Shown here one piece after another: positions 27,605 to 37,278 of a DNA stretch of 64,000 nt; positions within the stretch are counted from its first letter, which is position 1; each line of letters starts with the position of its first letter. The stretch spans positions 97,263 to 161,262 of the forward strand of contig JAFRNE010000011.1 of assembly GCA_017430325.1 (NCBI GenBank). The letters are read 5' to 3'. The notes beneath the pieces were generated by a model that saw only the letters and a program-made list of their open reading frames with translations, was not told where the DNA came from and made no database searches. This stretch comes from Eubacterium sp. (GTDB taxonomy: Bacteria > Bacillota > Clostridia > Lachnospirales > Lachnospiraceae). The translations under genes were made by a program, and so were the position numbers.

Positions 27605-28179
27605 AAATAGACATATATCTTATAAGACATGGAAAAACAAAAGAAAACGAAGAAGGTCGTTATGCCGGATGCAAGACTGACAGCAGTCTGTCGCCTCTCG
27701 GCAGAGAAGAGCTTCTGGAAAATATAAAGAATAACTGCTACCCGGAGGATCCTTATCTGATATTTGAGTCACCGATGAAGAGATGCAGGGAAACTGCGGA
27801 CATCATCTATCCGGAAAGAGAGAAGATCGTTATAGAAGGTACTGAAGAGATCGATTTCGGCAGCTTTGAAGGAAAGAACTATGATGAACTGAACGGTAAG
27901 GAACTGTATCAGAAATGGATAGACAGTGGCGGAAAGCTTCCTTTCCCTGAGGGGGAATCGATTGAAGCTTATACAAAAAGAGTCATGAAGGGTATTGAAT
28001 ATATTAAAAATACCGTTAATGAAAAGCTTGCCGGTGAGGAAAGTGCAGCACAGGAGGCTGTTCCTGTTGTATTTGCATGCCATGGTGGTACAATAATGGC
28101 TGCAAGATATGCGATCTCCGGCGGGGAGTATTTTGATTATCTTTCGAAAAACGGAGATTGTGTTAAGATCAGCTTATGA
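27601..28179 (+). CDS. cobC: Histidine phosphatase, probable alpha-ribazole phosphatase
   Basis: A 192-residue phosphoglycerate-mutase-like phosphatase. The phosphohistidine motif is LIRHGKT near residue 8 and the second catalytic histidine is in CHGGTI. It would remove the 5'-phosphate of alpha-ribazole phosphate or of cobalamin phosphate. It overlaps both neighbours by four bases (ATGA). Context, rather than motif, supports the CobC call, since the superfamily is broad. Confidence 0.88.
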   Translation: MKIDIYLIRHGKTKENEEGRYAGCKTDSSLSPLGREELLENIKNNCYPEDPYLIFESPMKRCRETADIIYPEREKIVIEGTEEIDFGSFEGKNYDELNGKELYQKWIDSGGKLPFPEGESIEAYTKRVMKGIEYIKNTVNEKLAGEESAAQEAVPVVFACHGGTIMAARYAISGGEYFDYLSKNGDCVKISL

Positions 28180-29129
28180 ATCATTTAATAGCATTTGTTT
28201 CAGGATTTATATTGGACCTACTTTTTGGGGATCCGCATTTTATGCCTCATCCTGTGAAGCTTATGGGAAGCGTTATCTCGCTTCTGACAAAGGGGCTGAA
28301 TAAGGGGAAGAGAAGGCGTGCAAAAGGGCTGCTGCTTGTGGTATTTATGATAGTGGCTGCCGGTGGAATAAGCTTTCTTATCCTCTTTGCTGCATACAGC
28401 TGGCATAGCACAGCAGGGATAATCGTTGAGGCGATAATGACCTATCAGTGCCTTGCGGCAAGGCAGCTTAAGATAGAGAGCATGGCCGTTCATAAGGCGC
28501 TTAAGAATAAGGGACTTGAAGCCGGACGCGAGGCGGTTTCCATGATAGTGGGAAGGGATACCGCAGAGCTCACAGAAGAAGGTGTCATCAAGGCCGCTGT
28601 TGAGACTGTAGCAGAAAATACCTCTGACGGAGTCATAGCGCCGATGATATTCCTTGCAATAGGCGGACCGGTCCTCGGAATGATATATAAGGCTGTAAAT
28701 ACCATGGATTCCATGGTAGGCTATAAGAATGATGAGTTTTCCGAGTTTGGTTATTTTCCGGCAAAGACGGATGATATTTTTAATTTTCTTCCGGCAAGGA
28801 TATCCGCTATGCTTATGATATCAGCCTGCAATATGAACAGTGCGCTTGATTCGAAGAATGCTTACAGGATATTTAAGCGTGACAGGATGAAGCATGCGAG
28901 TCCGAATTCGGCGCAGACCGAAGCGGTGGCTGCAGGTGCACTTCATGTTCAGCTGGCAGGGGACGCCAGCTATTTCGGGGAAATACACCATAAGGAAACG
29001 ATAGGTGATCCGGACAGAAAACCGGAACCGGAAGATATAAGAAAAGTAAACGAGCTGATGTACGGGACAGCATTTCTGGCAGAAATAATATCACTTCTTG
29101 GAATATATGTCGTAACATTATTGGCATAA
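28176..29129 (+). CDS. cbiB: Adenosylcobinamide-phosphate synthase
   Basis: A 317-residue membrane protein attaching aminopropanol phosphate to cobyric acid. Family features include DLLFGDPHFMPHPVKLMG at the N-terminus, ENTSDGVIAPM, and the region MKHASPNSAQTEAVAAGAL. It ends the first corrinoid block; a new promoter follows within 60 bp. Confidence 0.95.
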   Translation: MNHLIAFVSGFILDLLFGDPHFMPHPVKLMGSVISLLTKGLNKGKRRRAKGLLLVVFMIVAAGGISFLILFAAYSWHSTAGIIVEAIMTYQCLAARQLKIESMAVHKALKNKGLEAGREAVSMIVGRDTAELTEEGVIKAAVETVAENTSDGVIAPMIFLAIGGPVLGMIYKAVNTMDSMVGYKNDEFSEFGYFPAKTDDIFNFLPARISAMLMISACNMNSALDSKNAYRIFKRDRMKHASPNSAQTEAVAAGALHVQLAGDASYFGEIHHKETIGDPDRKPEPEDIRKVNELMYGTAFLAEIISLLGIYVVTLLA

Positions 29130-29185
29130 ACAGCATTGTTAATAATTCTTAAGTTGATAATATTTCATCACATATATACAATGAC

Positions 29186-29214
29186 TTGAGATATAAGCAA
29201 ATCTGGCTTACAAT
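29186..29214 (+). promoter_or_regulatory. Sigma-A-type promoter for the polysaccharide operon
   Basis: TTGAGA (29186-29191), a 17-bp spacer and TACAAT (29209-29214) lie 37 bp upstream of the first glycosyltransferase ATG. The AT-rich gap after cbiB supports a separate transcript. Confidence 0.62.
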
Positions 29215-29250
29215 AGATAGGTAAATAAGAAATATGTGGAGGTCTAGGCA

Positions 29251-30249
29251 ATGATAAGTATCATTGTTCCTTATTACAATAGAGAAGAATATCTGGAAAG
29301 GTGTGTCAACAGTATTACTGCACAGACCTATAAAGATTTGCAGATCATACTCGTAAACGACGGGTCGACTGACGGGTCTGTTAAGGTTGCGGAGGAGCTT
29401 GCTGAAAAAGATAATAGGATAGTAAATATAAATATCACTCATGGTGGAGTATCCAACGCCAGAAATATAGGACTTACTTATGTCGAGGGCGAGTATGTCA
29501 TGTTTGTAGACAGCGATGACTGGGTCGATAAAGACATAATAAGAAAGCTTCACAAACTTATGATAACAAGGAATGCAGATCTTACTACCTGTGAACTGAT
29601 GAGAGTCAGTTCCTTCGAGGAAGTAAAGAAGCCTGCAAACAGCAAGGTGACAACCTATGGAAGAAATCGTTATCTCAAGGTTTTCTTCAAGATAGGAAGT
29701 AATGAATGGGTGCATTATCCTGTTGCAAAGCTTTATAAGAAGGAGCTTCTTCCTGCAAGGCTTTATCCTGAAAATATCAGAATAGGCGAGGATATCATCG
29801 GAACTTATCAGGCCATAAGAGAGACAGGAAAGATAGTAAGACTTCGTGAGGTTGGCTACTATTATTATAAAAATGTTGAGGGAGCAACGGGTGCTTTTTC
29901 TGACAGCGATTTTGATCTGATCTCAGTATGGGATGAAATGGTAAGACTTACAGAAGGAACTGATCCGGATCATTCCTATGCGGTTCTTAACAGGGATCGT
30001 ATCAATTTCACATTGCTTTCAAGAATGATAACCAGTATTTCCAGAAAAGAGATAAACAGTAATGAGAAATACAGAAGGATAGAGAAGGAGCTTCTTCATG
30101 ATCTGAAGAAATGTAAAAAGGAGCTCATTCATTCGCCGATGGTTATTTCAAGAAAGGCAGCTATCATATGCTTAAGTACGTTTTATCCGGTTGCTGCTTT
30201 CTTTGGAAATATATTTGTAAAGCTCCGCAGGCTTTTCTGTAAGAGATAA
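29251..30249 (+). CDS. Family 2 glycosyltransferase
   Basis: A 332-residue GT-A glycosyltransferase. The N-terminal SIIVPYYNREEYLERCVNSI and NDGSTDGS, then the metal-binding FVDSDDW, are classic. The C-terminus (about residues 295-315) is hydrophobic and may contact the membrane. GGAGG precedes the ATG. It starts a five-gene surface polysaccharide operon; the sugar transferred is unknown. Confidence 0.92.
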   Translation: MISIIVPYYNREEYLERCVNSITAQTYKDLQIILVNDGSTDGSVKVAEELAEKDNRIVNINITHGGVSNARNIGLTYVEGEYVMFVDSDDWVDKDIIRKLHKLMITRNADLTTCELMRVSSFEEVKKPANSKVTTYGRNRYLKVFFKIGSNEWVHYPVAKLYKKELLPARLYPENIRIGEDIIGTYQAIRETGKIVRLREVGYYYYKNVEGATGAFSDSDFDLISVWDEMVRLTEGTDPDHSYAVLNRDRINFTLLSRMITSISRKEINSNEKYRRIEKELLHDLKKCKKELIHSPMVISRKAAIICLSTFYPVAAFFGNIFVKLRRLFCKR

Positions 30250-30280
30250 GCGGAGCGGATCTCATCTGGGAGAATCTGAT

Positions 30281-31096
30281 ATGAAAAAAATGACACTTAT
30301 GGATATCCAGAAATGTGAACTGGATATGATGGTATTATTTGATGAGGTTTGCAGAAAATACAACCTCAAATATTCGCTCTGTGCCGGAACGCTTATAGGA
30401 GCTGTCAGGCATCAGGGCTTTATTCCGTGGGATGACGATATAGATATATCCATGCCGCGCCCTGATTACGAAAAGCTGATAAGACTTAACAGAAAGAAGA
30501 AGCTCTGGCCGGAGCATATAAGATTTGCATCTCTTGAGGATGGAACACTGGATGCACCGTTTATCAAGCTTTTTGATGTAAGGACCAGAGTAAAGGAAAA
30601 GAATTTTACGCAGAATGATGTTAAATGCCTCTGGCTTGATATATTTCCGGCTGACGGACTTCCGGAATCAAAGTTTAAGACAAAGCTGCATTACAAGGTT
30701 GCATTTTTCCTTTGCAAGCTGAATGTAGCTTCAGTAGTTAATAAGGGCTATGGCACATCAAAGCTGAAGATAATATTCAAGACTGTATTTTTCAGTCCCC
30801 TTGCAAAGCTTATCGGAAGACAGAGGATAGCAAGAATACAGAAGAGATGGGCTCTCAGATATTCATATAAAAAGTCTCCACGCTGTGGAATGGTCACCTG
30901 GGCTTATGATGGTCCGGATCAGGCTTTGACAAAGGAAGAATACGAAAACAGAGTTCTTATGCCTTTTGAGGATAAAGAGTTTTACGTTATGTCCGGCTGG
31001 GATAAGAATCTTACGGGAATATTTGGTGATTATATGACTCTGCCTCCGGAAGATGACAGAGAGAATCATGAATTAGAGGCTTATTATGTACGATGA
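30281..31096 (+). CDS. LicD family protein
   Basis: A 271-residue LicD-type protein. The family pattern LCAGTLIGAVRHQGFIPWDDDIDI is split here as LCAGTLIGAVRHQ and GFIPWDDDIDI, with DIFPADGLP following. LicD proteins transfer phosphocholine or related phospho-substituents to surface glycans, using a nucleotidyltransferase-like fold. No choline kinase or cytidylyltransferase lies nearby, so the donor is unclear. The gene overlaps the next one by 11 bp. Confidence 0.92.
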   Translation: MKKMTLMDIQKCELDMMVLFDEVCRKYNLKYSLCAGTLIGAVRHQGFIPWDDDIDISMPRPDYEKLIRLNRKKKLWPEHIRFASLEDGTLDAPFIKLFDVRTRVKEKNFTQNDVKCLWLDIFPADGLPESKFKTKLHYKVAFFLCKLNVASVVNKGYGTSKLKIIFKTVFFSPLAKLIGRQRIARIQKRWALRYSYKKSPRCGMVTWAYDGPDQALTKEEYENRVLMPFEDKEFYVMSGWDKNLTGIFGDYMTLPPEDDRENHELEAYYVR

Positions 31097-32129
31097 GAAG
31101 ATAAGTGTGATACTGCCTGTCAGAAATGGCGACAGGGACGAACTTTTACGTGCGATAAACAGTATATATGCTCAGAAGCATGAAAACTTTGAAGTGCTTC
31201 TTATCGATGACGGAAGTGATAAGGACTTTGCTGCTGTACTGGATGAAGTGGCAAAGATGGATGAGAGGATAAAGCTTCATCATATCAGCCCGTCAGGAGT
31301 ATCAGGGGCAAGAAATTATGCGATAGATATTGCAGAAGGCGATGTAATAACCTTCCTTGACGGAGATGATACGCTGAGACCTTTTGCTTTTGTTGAAGCC
31401 CTTGCACTTTTACAGAATAAGAATATTGACGGTGTTATCGGAGGAACTGTTTATATTTCCTATGGCTCTTCTCCGATAGAAAAGGAAAGTCCGTTTTCTT
31501 ATGAGGAATTAAAGAAGAGGTCGGTTAAACTCACACTCGGCAGGATACATAAGACCCGTTCGGAATGTATTGGTGAGCCTTACAGATTCGAAGATGCCTA
31601 TATCAACAGAGGTATCGCGGCGAGATTTATAAAAAAGAGAGTATTCAGTGATAATGCTCATAGATACCCTGTGGGAATAAAGCTTTATGAGGATGCAATC
31701 TGGAACCTTCAGATGCTTACAGAACTGAAGCTGCTTTACGTTGAGTCAGGCTGGTATAATTATTATGAAAATAACAGATCGGTCTCAAACAGCTATAATC
31801 CTGATGTTATAAATGATATGGAGCTTCCGCTTTCAAGGATAAGAAAGCTGATCGATCTTGATAATCCCGGAGAATACAGAGCATACACAAGAGTACTGGT
31901 CGATTCTCTGAGATATGTATATAAATGTCTGTATGGTAATCCGGAATGGAAGCCTTCACGTGCAGGAAGAAAAGCTGTGAAGAAGCATCTATATAAGGAT
32001 GAACCATGGGCTGAAATAGGAAGTAAAAAATATTTTAAATATGCCGAGAAGAGAGATAAAGAGAAGGCTGTATTATATAAAAGCAGACTTCTGTTTTTAT
32101 ACTGGAGACTCAGGCGGGGATCGCTATAA
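31086..32129 (+). CDS. Family 2 glycosyltransferase
   Basis: A 347-residue GT2 enzyme. SVILPVRNGDRDELLRAI, then LLIDDGSDKD, GVSGARNYAID and FLDGDD mark the nucleotide-sugar and metal sites. The C-terminus is Lys/Arg-rich. The start overlaps licD by 11 bp and the stop overlaps the next start by one base (TAATG), so all three genes are tightly coupled. Confidence 0.92.
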   Translation: MYDEKISVILPVRNGDRDELLRAINSIYAQKHENFEVLLIDDGSDKDFAAVLDEVAKMDERIKLHHISPSGVSGARNYAIDIAEGDVITFLDGDDTLRPFAFVEALALLQNKNIDGVIGGTVYISYGSSPIEKESPFSYEELKKRSVKLTLGRIHKTRSECIGEPYRFEDAYINRGIAARFIKKRVFSDNAHRYPVGIKLYEDAIWNLQMLTELKLLYVESGWYNYYENNRSVSNSYNPDVINDMELPLSRIRKLIDLDNPGEYRAYTRVLVDSLRYVYKCLYGNPEWKPSRAGRKAVKKHLYKDEPWAEIGSKKYFKYAEKRDKEKAVLYKSRLLFLYWRLRRGSL

Positions 32130-34858
32130 TGGATATCACGAATGACAAGGTAAGAAAGAATGCGGGGACTGTTCTGCTTTTCATCTTTCTTACACTTCCT
32201 TTTTACCAGATAGATTATTTTGTAGATAATATCGGATGGGCCGGCAGGATATATACAGCTATGCAGCTGATGTCCGGTCTTGTTATATTGTTTATATATT
32301 ACAAAGAGAGACTTTTTAAGAAGATATCACCTGTATTTATTCTTATTGCAGGCATACTATGCTGTATGTGTCTGGGCTCTTTGATCAACGGAGAGTTCGG
32401 TGTTAAGAGAGCACTGCAGTATTCCTTTGCTACGATAATAATATCGCTGGTCATTGAATACGGAATACTGAAGGATCTTAAGCATTTTCTTATGGCCCAG
32501 ATCATTTTCTTCGGGCTGCTTACCTTGATAAATCTTATAACTGTATTTTGTTACAAGGATGGTATGTATATTCTCATGGATCATTACAAGGAAACCTGGT
32601 TCCTTGGCTTTGAGAGTGGACACATACCTTATCAGCTTGCGCTTCTTTTCAGCGTAATCATGTACATAGTTCTTTTTGAGAAGAAGATGTACGCGGCATA
32701 TGTTTGTGCAGCAGGAATACTTCTGTCAAATTACAAGGTAACAAACAGTACTGCGGTTGCAGTGGTTGCTGCTATTACGGTTGTGATCCTTATTCCGAAA
32801 CTGCTTAAGTACACAAAGATATTTAATATAATCACATACTTTTCCATAGCGGCTGCGGTGGATCTTATTTTTGTCGTGTTCAGAAAACAGGAAATATTCA
32901 AGTGGCTGATAGTTGATATCTTTCACAAGAGACTTGACCTTACACACAGAGCAGATGTGTGGGTTAAGGCGATGAAGGAAATTGGAGACCATCCTGTGAT
33001 AGGTCATGGCTATCAGAATTTTGTATTCAGCAAGATAATCATAACAACACACAATGAATATCTCGAAGTGCTTTACAAATGCGGTATCATAGGACTTATG
33101 TTCTTTATGGCTTTTCTGTTTTATTCCATGTTTAAGCTTATAAAAAACAGGAAGGAAAGAGCTGCCCAGTGGATATCTGTATTTCTTGGTGCATATTTCA
33201 TGATGTTCATCATGGAGCAGTATGCCTTTGCAAACTTCTTCCTCATACTCCTTTTTGCGGTTCATGTAGGAGACCTGAAGAGACTGAGAGATGAGCAGAA
33301 GGAGAAAGAGGACAACTTTGTAGCCGGAGAAGCCGGAAGAGTTGAGCGGTCGGCAAAAAACTTTGTATTTACAATGGCGGCAAACTGTATTGCCATTCTT
33401 ATAGGGCTTCTTGCACAGAAGCTTTTTATCAGTATACTCGGTCTGGAGTATGCAGGTCTTAACGGCCTTTTTTCAAATGTGATCACAATGCTTGCTATAG
33501 CTGACATGGGTATAGGCGAAGCTGTGGTTTTTCATCTTTATAAACCTCTTAAGGATAAGGACGAGGATATGGTCCGTTCCCTTATGAATTTCTATCGTAA
33601 GGCCTTCCGTATCGTTGCGGGAATTATTGCGGTGATAGGTGTCTGCCTTATCCCAGTACTTCCGTATATCACCGGAAAGAGTGAGGTGGATATGAACCTT
33701 ACACTGATATTCCTTATCTTTCTGGCAGACACGGTATTTTCTTATTTCCTCAGCTATAAAAGAGCAATACTTTATGCGGATCAGAAGAACTTTTTTATCA
33801 GCATGATCCATATGATATATCTGATAAGCGTAAATACAGCCCAACTGCTGATGCTGTATTTTACCCGTGATTACTATGCTTATCTTCTTGTGAAGCTTGC
33901 TTTCAGAGTATTTGAGAATGTTGCTATCGCAGCAATAGCAAATAAGCTTTATCCATATCTGAAGGAAAAGTCTGTTAAGCCCCTTGAAAAAAATATACTT
34001 GCGGATATCAAGAAAAAAGTCGGAGCATTGTTTTTTCATAAGATCGGAACCTTCGTCGTAAACGGAACTGATAATATACTTATTTCAGTTTTTCTCGGGC
34101 TTTCGAAAGCAGGACTGTATAATAATTATTTTATAGTTATCGATGCTGCGACCAAGCTGATAAATCCGGCGATAGGAGCACTGACGCCGAGCGTTGGAAA
34201 TATGCTTGTATCGGAGGACAGGGAGCATTCCTTCAAAATATTCAGAAGAATGAGATTCATGAATTTCTGGATAGCAGCCGTTGCGGCGACGACTATGTTT
34301 GTTATGATCCAGCCTTTTGTAGGCTTCTGGTTTGGAGCAAAATACCTGCTGAGTGTATATGTTGCGATGATACTCTCTCTGCAGTTTTACCAGCTTTTGA
34401 TGAGAGGAACCTTCAGCGCCTTCCAGGATGCTGCCGGAATATTCTATGAAAACAGATTTGTTCCACTCATCGAGTCACTGCTGAACCTTGTTTCATCGAT
34501 AGTTCTGCTGAAGCTGTTTGGACTTGCCGGAGTTTTCATGGGGACAATAGTCAGCTCCCTTGCACTCTGGTGCTTCAGTTATCCGAAATTCGTTTATACA
34601 AAACTTTTTGGAAGAAAATGGTCTGATTATATACTGGAAATGGCAGGTTATCTGGCTGTATTTATAATAGTATTCGGAGCGACCTATATAGCTTCCTACG
34701 GAGTGGATCTTTTGATCCCATATGGCGGAATAAAACTGATGGCAGCAGACCTGCTTCTGTGTATGATCCTGCCGAATATAATACTTTGGATCATTTTCAG
34801 AAAGAGTGAGCTGTATAAATATTTCAGAAGTATAGTTAAAGAAAAACTGCATATATGA
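32129..34858 (+). CDS. Fused polysaccharide polymerase (Wzy-like) and flippase (Wzx-like)
   Basis: A 909-residue polytopic membrane protein. Residues 1-380 have about ten or more helices and the Wzy/O-antigen-ligase pattern HPVIGHGYQNF followed by THNEYLEVLYKCGIIGL. A charged linker of about 30 residues (near 381-411) leads to a second module of about 500 residues. That module resembles MOP-family polysaccharide flippases: KLFISILGLEYAGLNGLFSN, an N-terminal hallmark, then GTDNILISVFLGLSKAGLYN. Both jobs normally sit in separate proteins. The frame is continuous, with no internal stop. It would export and polymerise the repeat unit made by the upstream transferases. Confidence 0.88.
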   Translation: MDITNDKVRKNAGTVLLFIFLTLPFYQIDYFVDNIGWAGRIYTAMQLMSGLVILFIYYKERLFKKISPVFILIAGILCCMCLGSLINGEFGVKRALQYSFATIIISLVIEYGILKDLKHFLMAQIIFFGLLTLINLITVFCYKDGMYILMDHYKETWFLGFESGHIPYQLALLFSVIMYIVLFEKKMYAAYVCAAGILLSNYKVTNSTAVAVVAAITVVILIPKLLKYTKIFNIITYFSIAAAVDLIFVVFRKQEIFKWLIVDIFHKRLDLTHRADVWVKAMKEIGDHPVIGHGYQNFVFSKIIITTHNEYLEVLYKCGIIGLMFFMAFLFYSMFKLIKNRKERAAQWISVFLGAYFMMFIMEQYAFANFFLILLFAVHVGDLKRLRDEQKEKEDNFVAGEAGRVERSAKNFVFTMAANCIAILIGLLAQKLFISILGLEYAGLNGLFSNVITMLAIADMGIGEAVVFHLYKPLKDKDEDMVRSLMNFYRKAFRIVAGIIAVIGVCLIPVLPYITGKSEVDMNLTLIFLIFLADTVFSYFLSYKRAILYADQKNFFISMIHMIYLISVNTAQLLMLYFTRDYYAYLLVKLAFRVFENVAIAAIANKLYPYLKEKSVKPLEKNILADIKKKVGALFFHKIGTFVVNGTDNILISVFLGLSKAGLYNNYFIVIDAATKLINPAIGALTPSVGNMLVSEDREHSFKIFRRMRFMNFWIAAVAATTMFVMIQPFVGFWFGAKYLLSVYVAMILSLQFYQLLMRGTFSAFQDAAGIFYENRFVPLIESLLNLVSSIVLLKLFGLAGVFMGTIVSSLALWCFSYPKFVYTKLFGRKWSDYILEMAGYLAVFIIVFGATYIASYGVDLLIPYGGIKLMAADLLLCMILPNIILWIIFRKSELYKYFRSIVKEKLHI

Positions 34859-34903
34859 TAAATGCGGTTTCTCATGATCGTTAAAAATGAGAAGGGAAGA
34901 AAT

Positions 34904-35971
34904 ATGCTTAATTTTACTGTAGGACCGGTCATGTCCGATCCGGAAATACTGGAGATAACAGGAGAGTCGGCACCTTATTTCAGGACGCCGGAGTTTTCCG
35001 ATATAATGCTTGAAAATGAAAAGCTTATACTTGAGATGGTGCATGCACCGGAGGGCTCGAAGGCTGTATTTCTGACGACCTCGGGAACAGGTGCCATGGA
35101 ATCCTGCGTTATGAATATTTTGAATGATCAGGATAAAGTAATCGTCATCAACGGAGGAAGCTTTGGAGCAAGATTTGCTGAGCTCTGTAAGCTTCATAAG
35201 CTTGATCATACTGGGGTTAAGTGTGAATTCGGTAAGCAGCTTAGAAGAGAACAGCTTAGCGGTCTTGAGGACTATACAGCACTTCTGATAAATATGCATG
35301 AGACTTCTTCGGGAGTTCTTTATGACATGAAAATGGTGGCTGAGTTCTGCAGGGAAAATAATATCCTGCTGATAGTTGATGCTATTTCTGCTTTTCTTGC
35401 AGACGAGCTGGATATGGAAGCACTTGGTGCGTCGGCAGTTATCACCGGCTCACAGAAGGCACTTGCAGCCTTTCCGGGAATATCACTTATTGCACTTTCA
35501 CCGGAGGCACTGGAAAGGATCGAAAAAAATCCTGAGCAGTGTATGTATCTGAGTCTGAAGCTGGCATTGCTGGACGGAAAGCGTGGACAGACGCCTTTTA
35601 CACCGGCGGTATCAACACTGCTTCAGATAAATAAGAGACTTAAAAAGATCATGGCCCGGGGCGGTGCGAAAGCAGAGAGTGCCAGGATCGCAAAGGTGGC
35701 TGAGGATTTCAGAAATGGTATAAAGGAGCTTCCTTTTGAGCCGGTTTCGGATTCACCTTCAAATGCGGTTACATCACTAAGACCGCTTAAGGCTTCTGCA
35801 AAAGATATTTTCAGGATACTTAAGGATGAATATGATATATGGATCTGTCCTAATGGTGGACAGTATGCAGAGACGGTTTTCCGCGTTGGTCATATCGGAT
35901 ATATTACGGATGAGGATAATAAAAAACTGATCGATGCACTTAAGGACCTTGAGAGAAGAGGGCTTATTTAG
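34904..35971 (+). CDS. Class V PLP-dependent aminotransferase
   Basis: A 355-residue fold-type I aminotransferase similar to 2-aminoethylphosphonate:pyruvate and alanine:glyoxylate transaminases. The N-terminus FTVGPVMSDPEIL and FRTPEFSDIML are typical, as is the cofactor-binding TTSGTGAMES. The PLP lysine is in TGSQKALAAFPG. The ATG at 34904 has GAAGGGA upstream and is preferred over 34862. It ends the polysaccharide operon by position. An aminophosphonate or amino-sugar precursor role is possible, but no phosphonate genes are in the window. Confidence 0.85.
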   Translation: MLNFTVGPVMSDPEILEITGESAPYFRTPEFSDIMLENEKLILEMVHAPEGSKAVFLTTSGTGAMESCVMNILNDQDKVIVINGGSFGARFAELCKLHKLDHTGVKCEFGKQLRREQLSGLEDYTALLINMHETSSGVLYDMKMVAEFCRENNILLIVDAISAFLADELDMEALGASAVITGSQKALAAFPGISLIALSPEALERIEKNPEQCMYLSLKLALLDGKRGQTPFTPAVSTLLQINKRLKKIMARGGAKAESARIAKVAEDFRNGIKELPFEPVSDSPSNAVTSLRPLKASAKDIFRILKDEYDIWICPNGGQYAETVFRVGHIGYITDEDNKKLIDALKDLERRGLI

Positions 35972-36027
35972 TTTTTTGTAACGAAGCATAAAGTAGATAT
36001 AACAGGGAAAAATACAGGAGTTAATTT

Positions 36028-37278
36028 ATGTCCCACGGTGGAGATATTTACAGAAATAAAGTGAAGACAGATCTTTCGGTCAGTGTAAATCCGCTGGGCT
36101 GTCCTGAGTCAGTCATGACTGCTATGCAGGAAGCACTGTCCTCTGCAGAGAAGTATCCGGACATCAGACATGAGAGACTTATTGATGCACTTGCAGAACT
36201 TACAGGAGTTTCGGGTGATAGGATACTCCTTGGAAATGGTGCTTCCGAGCTTATCATGACTATCCTTAGATATTTCTCCGGAAGGAGAGTATTTCTGCCG
36301 GTTCCGTCCTTTATCGGATACCGCTATGCTTTGGAAGCAGCCGGCTGTAGGGTTGAAGAATATCTGCTCAGACCAGATGATAATTTAGGAACTGGTTATG
36401 CAGAGGAAAACTTAGAAAAATGTGCGGAATGTTTCTCGGAATATATCAGAGAGAATGCATCTGCCGGTGACGTTATCCTCTTAACAAATCCAAATAATCC
36501 TACGGGAAAACTTGTACCGGAAGATGAGCTTCAGAATATATTATCAGTGGCAGCGGAAAAGAATGCCTATATAATAACAGACGAGTGCTTTATGACTCTG
36601 ACCGGAAGAGGCAATGAGTGCAGTGCACTTAAGTATATCAGTGAAAACGGTTTGGATGGATCGAACTGTACAATAAACGAGGTTCGTATAGGATCAGAAT
36701 ATTATGATAAATTGCTCATAATAGATGCTTTCACCAAAACCTTTGCAATCCCGGGAGTGAGACTTGGAATGGCATATTTTGGTGATGCAGAGCTTGCAGA
36801 AAAGATAAGAAGACTGCTTCCGGAGTGGAATATTTCCTGCGTGGCTGAGGCGGCAGGATTGGAAGCTGTGTCTATTTTAAAAGAGTTCGGCGATGTTATT
36901 AAGGAGCTGGAAAATAACGGTAAAATGGATCCGTATAATAACATGAAAAAAGCTCCGGATAACATCAGAGAAAATTACATAGCAAAAAGTATAGAATACA
37001 TTAACAGAGAAAGAAACAGGATCATTTCGATGATAACTGAGCCTTCTCAGAAGGATGATCTAAATAGTAAACATCATGTGGAAGTATTTCCGAGTGATGC
37101 AAATTTTATACTTATTAAGACAGATAAGGATATTTATGAATATATGCTGAGTCGTGGGATACTGATCAGAGACTGCAGTGATTTCGTGGGACTTGGCAAG
37201 GGCTATTACAGGATATCGATAAGCTCGGAGGAGAATGATTCGGTATTTATCAGAGAGTTTAGGGGACTGAATGAGTAG
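36028..37278 (+). CDS. cobD: Threonine-phosphate decarboxylase-like PLP enzyme (CobD/HisC family)
   Basis: A 416-residue aminotransferase-fold enzyme. The N-terminus HGGDIYRNK, then SVNPLGCPE, is the CobD pattern; TNPNNPTGK and the PLP lysine in DAFTKTFAIPGVRLGM follow. It would make aminopropanol phosphate for CbiB. It is longer than the usual 350-370 residues; an Asn-rich insertion near residues 295-320 contains an eight-residue repeat (NNGKMDPY, NNMKKAPD). It overlaps the MocR gene by 8 bp. Confidence 0.88.
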   Translation: MSHGGDIYRNKVKTDLSVSVNPLGCPESVMTAMQEALSSAEKYPDIRHERLIDALAELTGVSGDRILLGNGASELIMTILRYFSGRRVFLPVPSFIGYRYALEAAGCRVEEYLLRPDDNLGTGYAEENLEKCAECFSEYIRENASAGDVILLTNPNNPTGKLVPEDELQNILSVAAEKNAYIITDECFMTLTGRGNECSALKYISENGLDGSNCTINEVRIGSEYYDKLLIIDAFTKTFAIPGVRLGMAYFGDAELAEKIRRLLPEWNISCVAEAAGLEAVSILKEFGDVIKELENNGKMDPYNNMKKAPDNIRENYIAKSIEYINRERNRIISMITEPSQKDDLNSKHHVEVFPSDANFILIKTDKDIYEYMLSRGILIRDCSDFVGLGKGYYRISISSEENDSVFIREFRGLNE

